The notes beneath the pieces are model-generated. The model made no database searches. It was given only the letters and a program-made list of their open reading frames with translations, and had not been told where the DNA came from. Source: Variovorax sp. Root473 (GTDB lineage Bacteria; Pseudomonadota; Gammaproteobacteria; Burkholderiales; Burkholderiaceae_C). Taken from it: DNA of 64,000 nt. The stretch lies in NCBI RefSeq assembly GCF_001426505.1, contig NZ_LMEV01000011.1, forward strand, positions 31,766 through 95,765, in the 5' to 3' direction. Both the position numbers and the translations under genes were made by a program. Shown here in pieces: positions 1 through 8,107 of this stretch (positions are counted from its first letter, which is position 1; every line of letters starts with the position of its first letter).

Positions 1-1334
1 TGGGTGGCATCCTCGGCGGCGATGGCGGCCTGCTGGGGGGCGTGCTCGGCGATGACGGCCTGGTCAACGGCCTCCTCGGCGACGAAGGCATCCTGGGCGG
101 CGTGCTCGGCGGCGACGGCGCACTGGCCGGCCTGATCGGCAGCGAAGGCCTCACCGGTGGGCTGCTCGGCGGCGATGGTCTTGTCGACAGCCTGCTCGGC
201 CCTGACGGCGCAGTCGGCTCCCTGCTGAACGCGACCCCGTTGGCCGGCCTGCTCGGCGGCGAGGACGGGCTGCTCGGTGGCTTGCTGGGCGATGACGGCC
301 TCCTGGGTGGCGTGCTCGGCGACGACGGCCTGCTCGGCGGTGTCCTGGGCGACGACGGCATCCTCGGTGCCGAAGGCCCGGTCGGCAGTGTGTTGAACGG
401 CGTTCTTGGCGGCGACGGTGGCGGCCTGCTGGGCGGTGTGCTGGGTGACGACGGCCTGCTGGGTGGCGTCCTCGGCGGCGAAGGCAATCTGCTCGGTGGC
501 TTGCTAGGCGATGAGGGCCTGCTGGGCAGCCTGCTCGGCGGCGGCGACGGTGGCTTGCTCGGCGGCGTGCTGGGTGACGACGGCCTGCTGGGCGGTGTCC
601 TCGGCGGCGAAGGCGGTTTGCTCGGCGGCGTGCTGGGTGATGACGGCCTGCTGGGTGGCGTCCTCGGCGGCGACGGCGGCCTGCTCGGCGGCGTGCTGGG
701 TGACGATGGCCTGCTTGGCGGCGTTCTCGGCGGCGATGGTGGCTTGCTCGGCGGTGTGCTGGGTGAAGACGGTCTCCTCGGCGGCGACGGCGGTCTGCTT
801 GGCGGCGTGCTGGGTGAAGACGGTCTCCTGGGTGGCGTCCTCGGCGGCGACGGCGGTTTGCTGGGCGGCGTGCTCGGTGACGATGGCCTGCTGGGCGGCG
901 TCCTCGGTGGCGACGGCGGCCTGCTGGGCGGCGTGCTCGGTGACGACGGCCTGCTGGGCGGCGACGGCGGTTTGCTCGGCGGCATCGTCGGCGAAGACGG
1001 CCTCGTGGGCAGCCTGCTCGGTGGGCTGCTGGGAGGCTCGGGTCCGGCTGCGGCCATCCTGGAGCCGGTGTCGTCGGTGCTCGGCGATGTGACCGGTGCC
1101 GCCGAACCCGTCGCGGCCGAAGCAACGCAGGCCGCCTCCAGCGCCACCGCGCCCGCAAGCGACATCCTGGCCGGCGCAGGCGCAGCGGTCGCGCCGGTGG
1201 TCACGGAGGTGGTGAGCACTGTCGAACATGCCGTGAGCGAGGTCGTGGCCCCGATCACCAGCCTGCTCGACCATGGCACCAGCGGCTCGCCGCTGGCGCC
1301 CGTGACGAACATCCTGCACGGCCTGCTGGGCTGA
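1..1334 (+). CDS. Gly/Leu/Asp-rich tandem repeat protein (3' part)
   Basis: The reading frame is already open at base 3, so the gene begins outside the window. About 340 visible residues are built from a 10-11 residue unit of the form GLLGGVLGDDG / GLLGGVLGGDG, together a period of about 21 residues (63 bp). The C-terminal 90 residues lose the repeat and become Ala/Val/Pro-rich, ending in NILHGLLG. No catalytic motif, transmembrane segment or anchor is visible in the part seen; a signal peptide could lie upstream. Hydrophobic LL/VL pairs alternating with acidic GDDG turns suggest a structural or surface protein, or a regular solenoid, but this is inference. Automated pipelines may call such proteins collagen-like, although the strict G-X-Y triplet is not kept. 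The function is unknown. Confidence 0.7.
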   Translation, partial: GGILGGDGGLLGGVLGDDGLVNGLLGDEGILGGVLGGDGALAGLIGSEGLTGGLLGGDGLVDSLLGPDGAVGSLLNATPLAGLLGGEDGLLGGLLGDDGLLGGVLGDDGLLGGVLGDDGILGAEGPVGSVLNGVLGGDGGGLLGGVLGDDGLLGGVLGGEGNLLGGLLGDEGLLGSLLGGGDGGLLGGVLGDDGLLGGVLGGEGGLLGGVLGDDGLLGGVLGGDGGLLGGVLGDDGLLGGVLGGDGGLLGGVLGEDGLLGGDGGLLGGVLGEDGLLGGVLGGDGGLLGGVLGDDGLLGGVLGGDGGLLGGVLGDDGLLGGDGGLLGGIVGEDGLVGSLLGGLLGGSGPAAAILEPVSSVLGDVTGAAEPVAAEATQAASSATAPASDILAGAGAAVAPVVTEVVSTVEHAVSEVVAPITSLLDHGTSGSPLAPVTNILHGLLG

Positions 1335-1344
1335 TCCAGGACGA

Positions 1345-1366
1345 CAGGGGCCCGCGACGGCCCCTG
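1345..1366 (+). terminator. Hairpin after the repeat protein, possible terminator
   Basis: A perfect 8-bp stem CAGGGGCC / GGCCCCTG with loop CGCGAC lies 10 bases after the stop codon of the repeat protein. It is followed by a modest T-rich stretch (ttgttcctt). It fits a rho-independent terminator with a weak U-tract. Confidence 0.55.
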
Positions 1367-1390
1367 CCCGTTGTTCCTTGTCACGCACGT

Positions 1391-1428
1391 GAAGGCGCGG
1401 CGCACCGACCCCGGTGCGCCGCGCCTTC
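1391..1428. repeat. Perfect 17-bp inverted repeat
   Basis: The arms at 1391-1407 and 1412-1428 are perfect reverse complements (GAAGGCGCGGCGCACCG), separated by only four bases. No T-run follows on the plus strand. It could be a second, bidirectional terminator or a REP-like palindrome between the repeat protein and the methyltransferase gene. Confidence 0.6.
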
Positions 1429-1467
1429 GCACGCTCGCCATGCACAATCGGCGCTCCCCGCGTCTTG

Positions 1468-1627
1468 AGAAGGTGTGAACGAACCCGTCATGTCCGCTCA
1501 TGCCGCCCAGACACGCCCCCTCTGCGTTGCAAATGCTCGCCATAGCCCGGCTATGGCTGTGCCTTGCGCCCTGATGGGGGGCGCCTGAGCGGGCTGCTCG
1601 GCCACGCCGGATTCATTCACACCTTCT
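1468..1627. repeat. 160-nt fold-back element with near-perfect terminal inverted repeats
   Basis: The ends AGAAGGTGTGAACGAA (1468-1483) and TTCATTCACACCTTCT (1612-1627) pair at 15 of 16 positions. The inner flanks also resemble each other in reverse complement (GGGGGCG...GGGTTCGTTCAC against GGGGGCG...GGATTCATTCAC). The centre holds a 19-bp palindrome, GCCATAGCC-C-GGCTATGGC (1539-1557). The whole can therefore fold into one long imperfect hairpin. It carries no convincing gene. It resembles a MITE-like or REP-type intergenic element, ending 24 bases before the methyltransferase start. Confidence 0.6.
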
Positions 1628-1651
1628 GAACCCTTTTGCCCCACGCCGCGC

Positions 1652-2695
1652 ATGCGAATCCACGAACTGAAACGACGACTCCGCGAGGCCGGGGCCGGCC
1701 CGAGCCACGAGCAGCGCATCCTGCGGCTGTGGTCGCATGCACTGCCGCGCAACAGCGGCCGGCGCCTGCCAGCCACCTTCTTCCCGTCGTCGCTGATGGA
1801 CGCGTTGCCGGCCATCGAAGCCGAGCTCGCGGGGCTGGCGCGCATCCACGCGGTTCATCCGGGCGCCGACGGGTCCGAGCGGCTGCTCGTCGCGCTGGCC
1901 GACGGCCAGACGGTGGAAAGCGTGCTGCTGCCGCGCGACGGCCTGTGCGTCTCGTCGCAGGTCGGTTGCGCGGTCGGCTGCCAGTTCTGCATGACGGGCC
2001 GCGACGGCCTGCTGCGGCAGGTCGAAAGCGCCGAGATCATTGCGCAGGTCGCGCTCGCGCGCCTGCGCCGGCCTGTGCGCAAGGTGGTGTTCATGGGCAT
2101 GGGCGAGCCGGCCCACAACCTGGACAACGTGATCGAGGCGATCGAGTTGCTCGGCACGGTCGGCAACATCGGCCACAAGAACCTGGTGTTCTCCACCGTC
2201 GGCGATCCGCGCGTGTTCGAGCGCCTGCTGCAGGCGCGCGTGCGGCCCGCGCTGGCGCTCTCGCTGCACACGACCGACGCGGCGCTGCGCCGCAAGCTCC
2301 TGCCGCGCGCACCGAACCTGACGCCCGAAGCCCTCATTGACGCGGGCGAGCACTACGCCCGCACGACCGGCTACCCGATCCAGTACCAATGGACGCTGCT
2401 CGAAGGCGTGAACGACGGGCCTGAAGAAATCGAAGGCATCGTGCGGCTGCTCTCCGGCAAGTACGGGGTGCTGAACATGATCCCGTTCAACACGGTGGAG
2501 GGCGTGGACTTCGGCCGCCCCTCGCGCGAGCGCTGCGAGCAGATGGCCCGCACGCTGCACGAACGCGGCATCCTCACGAAGCTGCGCTATTCGGCCGGCC
2601 AGGACGTCGACGGCGGCTGCGGCCAGCTGCGGGCACGCGCGGCCCAGGTGCGGGTGACGGTACCGATCCGCCGCGCCGACGATCTGCTCAGCTGA
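1652..2695 (+). CDS. RlmN-type radical SAM RNA methyltransferase
   Basis: This 347-residue protein belongs to the RlmN/Cfr family, which methylates C2 (or C8) of adenosine in 23S rRNA and, for RlmN, some tRNAs. The radical SAM 4Fe-4S cysteines are C106, C110 and C113 (CAVGCQFC). C99, seven residues before the first cluster cysteine, and C323 in DGGCGQL match the RlmN cysteine pair that carries the methyl group. The family signature MGMGEP follows. It is shorter than typical RlmN (about 370-390 residues), chiefly at the N-terminus. Burkholderiales often carry a canonical rlmN elsewhere, so this may be a paralogue with another RNA substrate. The ATG at 1652 lies just downstream of the fold-back element. 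The end overlaps the convergent hydrolase gene by 8 bp. Confidence 0.85.
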   Translation: MRIHELKRRLREAGAGPSHEQRILRLWSHALPRNSGRRLPATFFPSSLMDALPAIEAELAGLARIHAVHPGADGSERLLVALADGQTVESVLLPRDGLCVSSQVGCAVGCQFCMTGRDGLLRQVESAEIIAQVALARLRRPVRKVVFMGMGEPAHNLDNVIEAIELLGTVGNIGHKNLVFSTVGDPRVFERLLQARVRPALALSLHTTDAALRRKLLPRAPNLTPEALIDAGEHYARTTGYPIQYQWTLLEGVNDGPEEIEGIVRLLSGKYGVLNMIPFNTVEGVDFGRPSRERCEQMARTLHERGILTKLRYSAGQDVDGGCGQLRARAAQVRVTVPIRRADDLLS

Positions 2696-3440
2696 GCGAC
2701 ATCACCCAGTCCCACACTGCGTCGGGCGCCTCGACCATCACGTTGTGGCCACGCGCGCCGAGGTCACGGGCTTCGGGGTCGAGGGAGCGGGTCTGCGCGA
2801 GGGTGACCAGTGCATCGTGGCGACCTTGGCCGAGGTGGATCGGGCAGCGCGCCAACCCGATGAGTTCGGACAGCGGCGGCTTGCCCACGGCATTGGCGTG
2901 CGGGTCCATCGCGAGGCGCCAGCCCTCGACGTCTTGCGCCACGCCGCGCGCCACGACGGGCGACGTCGCGTCGACGATTCCCGCCAGGCCCGAGACCTTC
3001 AGGTAGCGGTCCCGCGCCTCTTCTTCGGTCGCGAAACGCTTGGCGGACTGCGTCGCCAGCGTCTCCATGCGGCGGACCTCGTCATCGCTCCATGCGATCT
3101 TGATGCCCGCCGCGAACACCACATGCGGCACGACACCGAACCATCCCGTCGCCAGCGCAAGACCGATCACGCCGCCCAGCGAATGCCCGAGCACCACGAG
3201 CCGGCCTTCAGGCTTCAGATGCGGCAGCACCGCACGCGCCACGCTGGCCGCATGCTGGCCGATGGCATACGAGGCCTGCCGGTCCGATGCGCCATGCCCG
3301 GGCAGGTCGAGTGCCAGCCAACGGCCATGCCAGCGCGCACCCGCCTCGCCGCACAGCGGCGACCACACCGCGCCCGTCGCGCCCATGCCGTGCAGCAGCA
3401 CCAGCAGGTCCGGGCCTTCGCCGCCTTGTTCCGTGTACAT
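2688..3440 (-). CDS. Alpha/beta hydrolase
   Basis: This 250-residue protein has the alpha/beta-hydrolase fold. The oxyanion motif HGMG is at residues 17-20, the nucleophile elbow GHSLGG places Ser87 as nucleophile, and Asp209 (GRHD) and His232 (RGHN) complete the triad. No signal peptide is seen, so it is probably cytoplasmic. The substrate cannot be told from the sequence; esterase or enol-lactonase-like activity is plausible. It is transcribed convergently to the methyltransferase, with which it overlaps by 8 bp, and divergently from the glucan biosynthesis gene across a 232-bp gap that should hold both promoters. Confidence 0.8.
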   Translation of the reverse strand: MYTEQGGEGPDLLVLLHGMGATGAVWSPLCGEAGARWHGRWLALDLPGHGASDRQASYAIGQHAASVARAVLPHLKPEGRLVVLGHSLGGVIGLALATGWFGVVPHVVFAAGIKIAWSDDEVRRMETLATQSAKRFATEEEARDRYLKVSGLAGIVDATSPVVARGVAQDVEGWRLAMDPHANAVGKPPLSELIGLARCPIHLGQGRHDALVTLAQTRSLDPEARDLGARGHNVMVEAPDAVWDWVMSLS

Positions 3441-3672
3441 GTCCGTCGTCTCCAGGCACTTTCGATGGCGCGAGAATACCCGGCGACGCCCCTAAAAGGG
3501 CCTGATCGGCATGCACTGCCGCAACACCGCGGGGCCTTGTCCGGCCCCGTTTGCGCGGAATGGCTGACGCGTCGTACCCTGTGGCCCGGGGCATGCTTGA
3601 CATTTTTCCGCGCCTCTCGCCCGCGCCTCTTTTCCCTTCTCCTTCAAAGGCTTTCGCCCCTCTCAAGAACCC

Positions 3673-5271
3673 ATGCTTGATCGCCGATCCTTCCTCGCCG
3701 CCGGCAGTGCCGCCGCCGCACTCGCCGCCCTGGGACTGCCCGAAGAGGCGCTGGCCGCCAACGGCCTGCAACTGAGCCAGCCGGCGCCCTTCTCCTTCGA
3801 TGCGCTCGTCGCGCAGGCCAAGCGCCTCGCGGCCCGCCCCTACACCGCCGCCGCGCCGCTGGCGCCGCAGGTGCTGGAACGCATCGACTACGACGCGCAC
3901 GGCAAGATCCGCTTCGACCCCGCCAATGCCCTCTTCCGCGACGGGCCCGGCGCGTTTCCGGTCACCTTCTTCCACCTCGGCCGTTTCTTCCAGACGCCGG
4001 TGCGCATGCACGTGCTGGAGACCGCCGGTGGCGACAGCTTTGCGCGCGAAGTGCTCTACAGCCCTTCCTACTTTTCGATGCCCGCCGACAGCCCCGCGCG
4101 CGCGCTGCCCGAAGGCGCTGGCTTCGCAGGCTTTCGCCTGCAGGAAAGCCGCCTGGGCGACCAGGGCAAGCTCGACTGGCAGAAGAACGACTGGGTCGCT
4201 TTTCTCGGCGCCTCGTACTTCCGCGCCATCGGCGAGCTCTACCAGTACGGCCTGTCCGCGCGCGGCATCGCGCTGGACGTCGCGGTGCCCGACAAGCCCG
4301 AGGAGTTTCCGACCTTCACGCGCTTCTATTTCGAGACGCCCGCCGCGGGCAATACCACCTCGATGACCGTCTACGCGCTGCTCGAAGGACCGAGCGTCAC
4401 GGGCGTGTTCAAGTTCATCATGCAGCGCGGCAAGGCCGTGATCATGGACATCGACGCGCGCGTGTTCCTGCGCCGCGACGTGACACGCCTGGGCCTGGTG
4501 CCTCTCACATCGATGTACTGGTACTCGGAAACCATCAAGCCCACCGCCATCGACTGGCGCCCCGAAGTGCATGACTCCGACGGCCTCGCGATCTGGAATG
4601 GTGCGGGCGAACGCATCTGGCGCCCGATCAACAACCCCACGCAGACGCGCGCCTCCGCGTTCGCCGACACGAAGCCGCGCGGCTTCGGCCTGCTGCAGCG
4701 CGACCGCAACTTCGACCACTACCAGGACGGCGTCAACTACGAGAAGCGCCCGAGCCTGTGGATCGAACCGCTGGGTGACTGGGGCGAGGGCTCGGTGCAG
4801 CTCATCGAGATTCCGACCGACGACGAGATCCACGACAACACCGTCGCCTTCTGGGTGCCCAAGGCGGATGCCAAGGCCGGTTCGAGCTACAGCCTGCAAT
4901 ACCGGCTGCACTGGACCGACCAGGAGCCTTTTCCGTCACCGCTCGCACGCTGCGTCGCCACCCGCATCGGCCGCGGCGGCCAACCGGGCCAGCCGCGCCC
5001 GCAAGGCGTGCGCAAGTTCATGGTGGAGTTCATCGGGCAGCCGCTCACCACGGTGCCCTTCGGCGTGAAACCGCAACTGGTGCTCACCGCGCCGCGCGGC
5101 AAGTTCTCCTACGTCTTCGCCGAGGCCGTCCCCAACGGCGTACCAGGCCACTGGCGTGCCCAGTTCGACTTCACGCCCGAAGGCACGGAACCGGTCGACA
5201 TGCGGCTGTACCTGAAGAACGGAGACCAGACGTTGACGGAGACCTGGCTGTACCAGTACCAGCCAGGTTGA
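3673..5271 (+). CDS. opgD: Periplasmic glucan biosynthesis protein, OpgD/OpgG family
   Basis: This 532-residue protein matches the OpgG/OpgD (MdoG/MdoD) family, which shapes osmoregulated periplasmic glucans. The N-terminus DRRSFLAAGSAAAALAAL followed by ALAAN is a twin-arginine (Tat) signal. That favours OpgD over OpgG, which usually uses Sec. Length and the body of the protein (FYFETPAAGNTTSMTVYALLEGPSVTG region, then the C-terminal sandwich domain) agree with the family. It stands alone here; no opgH glycosyltransferase is adjacent. The OpgD-versus-OpgG choice rests mainly on the Tat signal and is moderate. Confidence 0.85.
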   Translation: MLDRRSFLAAGSAAAALAALGLPEEALAANGLQLSQPAPFSFDALVAQAKRLAARPYTAAAPLAPQVLERIDYDAHGKIRFDPANALFRDGPGAFPVTFFHLGRFFQTPVRMHVLETAGGDSFAREVLYSPSYFSMPADSPARALPEGAGFAGFRLQESRLGDQGKLDWQKNDWVAFLGASYFRAIGELYQYGLSARGIALDVAVPDKPEEFPTFTRFYFETPAAGNTTSMTVYALLEGPSVTGVFKFIMQRGKAVIMDIDARVFLRRDVTRLGLVPLTSMYWYSETIKPTAIDWRPEVHDSDGLAIWNGAGERIWRPINNPTQTRASAFADTKPRGFGLLQRDRNFDHYQDGVNYEKRPSLWIEPLGDWGEGSVQLIEIPTDDEIHDNTVAFWVPKADAKAGSSYSLQYRLHWTDQEPFPSPLARCVATRIGRGGQPGQPRPQGVRKFMVEFIGQPLTTVPFGVKPQLVLTAPRGKFSYVFAEAVPNGVPGHWRAQFDFTPEGTEPVDMRLYLKNGDQTLTETWLYQYQPG

Positions 5272-5284
5272 ATTTCACGAAGCC

Positions 5285-5695
5285 TCAGCGCTTCGTGACC
5301 GACACCAGCTCAACCTCGAAATTCAGCGTTGCGTTCGGCGGAATCACACCGCCTGCGCCGCGCGCGCCATAAGCGATCGACGGCGGGCAGGTCAGCTTGG
5401 CCTTGCCGCCCGGCTTCATCTTTTGCACGCCTTCGGTCCAGCACGGGATCACGCCATTGAGCGGGAACTCGGTGGGCTCGCCGCGCTTGTAGGAGCTGTC
5501 GAATTCCTTGCCGCTGTCGGGGAAGGTGCCGCGGTAGTGGACCTTGACCACGTCGGTGGCGGCGGGCGATGCACCGGTGCCGTCCTTGAGCGACTGGTAG
5601 ATCAGGCCGCTGGGCGTGGTCACGGGCGCGGATTGGGCCCACGCGGTGGACACGGCACAGATCGACACGAGCGCGGCACAAAAATAAGACTTCAC
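5285..5695 (-). CDS. Secreted FKBP-type peptidyl-prolyl cis-trans isomerase
   Basis: The mature part is one FKBP domain: VHYRGTFPDSGKEFDSS, then VIPCWTEGVQKM, then IPPNATLNFEVELV. These are the hallmarks of the FKBP proline isomerase fold. The start is taken as the GTG at 5695, preceded by GAGGTG about six bases upstream. It gives a 136-residue protein with a Sec signal peptide (KSYFCAALVSICAVSTAWA, cleavage before QS). An upstream in-frame extension exists but lacks a ribosome site and would bury the signal peptide. The product should work in the periplasm as a folding helper. The position usually GW in family members is CW here, which is a mild oddity. Confidence 0.88.
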   Translation of the reverse strand: MKSYFCAALVSICAVSTAWAQSAPVTTPSGLIYQSLKDGTGASPAATDVVKVHYRGTFPDSGKEFDSSYKRGEPTEFPLNGVIPCWTEGVQKMKPGGKAKLTCPPSIAYGARGAGGVIPPNATLNFEVELVSVTKR

Positions 5696-5856
5696 GAAAC
5701 ACCTCGGTGGTTGAAAGCGCCCGATTATGGACAGCGCCCGCGACACCTTTGTAGGTCGATGTATCCGGCGGTGGCCCTTCTCTTGATCTGGCCGGTATGC
5801 ACTGTCACCATTGTCTTGTCCGCATCCCGCACAGCCGCCGCCTCTTCCGGAAGACG

Positions 5857-7251
5857 ATGTCCTACCGCACCACCATCGCCGCCCAGGTGTTCGCCTTCGA
5901 CGACCTGCGCCAGGTGCTCGCCTGCGCCAGCCCTGCGCGCTCAGGCGACTACCTCGCGGGCCTCGGCGCGGCCACCGCGCAGCAGCGCATGGCCGCACGC
6001 CACGTGCTGGCCGACACGCCGCTCAAGCAGTTCCTCACCGAGGCGCTGATTCCCTACGAGCAGGACAACATCACGCGGCTCATCATCGACACGCACGACG
6101 CGCAGGCCTTCGCGCCGGTCGCGCACCTCACGGTCGGCGACTTCCGCAACTGGCTGCTGTCCGAGCAGGCCACCACCGAAGCACTCGGCGCGCTCGCACC
6201 CGGCCTCACGCCCGAGATGGTCGCGGCCGTGTCCAAGCTCATGCGCAACCAGGACCTCGTGGCGGTCGCGAAGAAATGCCATGTGGTCACGCGCTTTCGC
6301 GACACCATCGGCCTGCCCGGCCACCTGGCCGTGCGCCTTCAACCCAACCACCCCACCGACGACCTGCGCGGCGTGGCCGCCTCCACGCTCGACGGCCTGC
6401 TCTATGGCGCGGGCGACGCGGTGATCGGCATCAACCCCGTGTCCGACAGCCTGCCCGTTCTCGGGCGCCTGCTGCACATGCTCGACGAGGTCATCCAGCG
6501 CTTCGAGATCCCCACGCAGAGCTGCGTGCTCACGCACGTCACGAACACGCTGAAGCTCGCCGAGGCCGGCGCGCCGGTGGACCTCGTGTTCCAGTCGATC
6601 GCGGGCACCGAGCAGGCGAACCTGTCCTTCGGCGTGACGCCCGCGCTGCTCGACGAGGCCCACGCCGCTGCGCAATCACTCGCGCGCGGCACCGTCGGCA
6701 ACAACCTCATGTACTTCGAGACCGGCCAGGGCAGCGCGCTCTCGGCCAACGCCAACTTCGGCGTCGACCAGCAGACCTGCGAGGTGCGCGCCTATGCGCT
6801 CGCGCGGCGCTACCAGCCGCTGCTCATCAACACGGTCGTCGGTTTCATTGGCCCCGAGTATTTGTACGACGGCAAGCAGATCATTCGCGCCGGCCTCGAG
6901 GATCACTTCAGCGGCAAGCTGATGGGCCTGCCGATCGGTTGCGACATCTGCTACACCAACCACGCCGAGGCCGACCAGGACGACATGGACACGCTGCTCG
7001 TGCTGCTGGGCACCGCGGGCATCAACTTCATCATGGGCATTCCGGGCGCCGACGACGTGATGCTCAACTACCAGAGCACCTCGTTCCACGACGCGCTGTT
7101 CCTGCGCGAGACGCTGGGCCTGAAGCGCGCGCCCGAGTTCGAGGCCTGGCTGCAACGCATGCAGATCACCGACGCCACCGGGCGCCTCGCACCGCCCTCG
7201 GCCAACCGGCTGCTGAGCGACATGGGCGGGTTGTCCGCGCTGGCACCATGA
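5857..7251 (+). CDS. eutB: Ethanolamine ammonia-lyase large subunit
   Basis: This 464-residue protein aligns by eye with EutB over its full length: MSYRTTIAAQVFAFDDLRQVLA...RSGDYLAGL...AYE/PYEQDNITRLI. EutB is the catalytic TIM-barrel subunit of the adenosylcobalamin-dependent lyase that converts ethanolamine to acetaldehyde and ammonia. The start at 5857 is chosen because family members begin there; an in-frame upstream ATG at 5797 would add 20 residues without similarity. eutC follows with a 4-bp ATGA overlap, so the two subunits are translationally coupled. No eutA reactivase, permease or microcompartment genes are adjacent. Confidence 0.95.
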   Translation: MSYRTTIAAQVFAFDDLRQVLACASPARSGDYLAGLGAATAQQRMAARHVLADTPLKQFLTEALIPYEQDNITRLIIDTHDAQAFAPVAHLTVGDFRNWLLSEQATTEALGALAPGLTPEMVAAVSKLMRNQDLVAVAKKCHVVTRFRDTIGLPGHLAVRLQPNHPTDDLRGVAASTLDGLLYGAGDAVIGINPVSDSLPVLGRLLHMLDEVIQRFEIPTQSCVLTHVTNTLKLAEAGAPVDLVFQSIAGTEQANLSFGVTPALLDEAHAAAQSLARGTVGNNLMYFETGQGSALSANANFGVDQQTCEVRAYALARRYQPLLINTVVGFIGPEYLYDGKQIIRAGLEDHFSGKLMGLPIGCDICYTNHAEADQDDMDTLLVLLGTAGINFIMGIPGADDVMLNYQSTSFHDALFLRETLGLKRAPEFEAWLQRMQITDATGRLAPPSANRLLSDMGGLSALAP

Positions 7252-8072
7252 GCGATTCACCCGTCACGCCCAACCCCTGGGCACCATGGCGCGCTGCCAC
7301 GCCCGCGCGGCTCGCCCTCGGCCGCGCGGGCGCCGGCATGCCCACCGACGAAACGCTGCGCTTCGGCTGGGCGCATGCGATGGCGCGCGACGCGATCCAT
7401 GCGGCACTCGATGTCGACACGCTCGACGCTTCACTGCGCGCCGGCCAATGGGACGTGAACCGCGTGCGCAGCCAGGCCTCCGACCGCACCACCTACCTGC
7501 GCCGGCCCGACCTCGGTCGCCAGCTCGACACCGAAGACGCCGCGCGCCTGCGCGACGACCGGTCGGCGGGCGGCTGCGACGTCTGCCTCGTGATCGGCGA
7601 CGGCCTTTCCTCCCTTGCGGTGGCGCGCCACGCGGTGCCGCTGCTCGCCGCGCTGCGCCCGCAGCTGCCGCCCGGCACGCGCCTGTCGCCCGTGTTCATT
7701 GCCACGCAGGCGCGCGTGGCACTGGCCGACGAACTGGGCGAAGCGGTCGGTGCCGCACTGTCGGTCATGCTGATCGGCGAACGCCCGGGCCTCAGCTCGC
7801 CCGACAGCCTCGGCATCTATCTGACCTACGCGCCACGGCGCGGCCGGCACGACGCCGAACGCAACTGCATCTCGAACGTGCGGCCCGAGGGGCTGTCCTA
7901 TGCGCAGGCCGCCTTCAAGCTCGCGTGGCTGGTGCGCGAATCGCTGCGCCGGGGGCTGAGCGGCGTGGGGCTCAAGGACGAGAGCGATCTGGCGGTGCTG
8001 GAGCCACCCGAAGCAAAGCCGCCAGGCCTGACCGGACAAGACAGGCTTCCCGAATTCAAAAATACGCAATAA
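7248..8072 (+). CDS. eutC: Ethanolamine ammonia-lyase small subunit
   Basis: This 274-residue protein matches EutC, the small subunit that completes the cobalamin site of the lyase. The conserved stretches VIGDGLSSLAV, GERPGLSSPDSLGIYLTY and NCISNVRPEGL are present. The ATG at 7248 overlaps the eutB stop (ATGA). The last coding bases form part of the AT-rich promoter region of the downstream hipB-like gene. Confidence 0.95.
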   Translation: MSDSPVTPNPWAPWRAATPARLALGRAGAGMPTDETLRFGWAHAMARDAIHAALDVDTLDASLRAGQWDVNRVRSQASDRTTYLRRPDLGRQLDTEDAARLRDDRSAGGCDVCLVIGDGLSSLAVARHAVPLLAALRPQLPPGTRLSPVFIATQARVALADELGEAVGAALSVMLIGERPGLSSPDSLGIYLTYAPRRGRHDAERNCISNVRPEGLSYAQAAFKLAWLVRESLRRGLSGVGLKDESDLAVLEPPEAKPPGLTGQDRLPEFKNTQ

Positions 8073-8103
8073 AATGACTTTTAACCAGCTTAAAAGTCAC
8101 TTT
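8071..8103 (+). promoter_or_regulatory. Inverted-repeat operator and promoter of the hipBA-type operon
   Basis: TGACTTTTAA (8075-8084), a 5-bp spacer and TTAAAAGTCA (8090-8099) form a perfect 10-bp inverted repeat, extendable to 14 bp with one mismatch. TAAAAT at 8070-8075 can serve as a -10 box. The repeat ends 9 bp before the hipB-like ATG. This AT-rich block stands out in a GC-rich region. HipB-type antitoxins repress their own operon by binding inverted repeats, so an operator is the natural reading. It could also act as a weak terminator for eutBC. Confidence 0.65.
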
Positions 8104-8107
8104 ATTG

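Noticed and set aside
540-1010. CRISPR-like array suggested by short repeats in the repeat protein
   Set aside because: Repeats are contiguous coding units without unique spacers and keep the reading frame.
151-1445. Long open frames on the minus strand and a second plus frame across the repeat protein
   Set aside because: They arise from the 63-bp DNA repeats and high GC content; their products are low-complexity Arg/His or Ala/Glu-Val strings without folds, and the plus-strand frame is the regular one.
1498-1845. Small minus-strand frame across the fold-back element
   Set aside because: It spans the element and the 5' end of the methyltransferase gene and has no ribosome site or recognised domain.
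3208-4911. 567-codon minus-strand frame across the opgD-like gene
   Set aside because: Opposite a well-supported Tat-exported glucan protein; composition is that of a shadow frame.
5696-5998. N-terminal extension of the FKBP gene in the same frame
   Set aside because: It would precede the signal peptide with a Gly/Arg-rich string; the GTG at 5695 has a proper ribosome site and begins the signal peptide.
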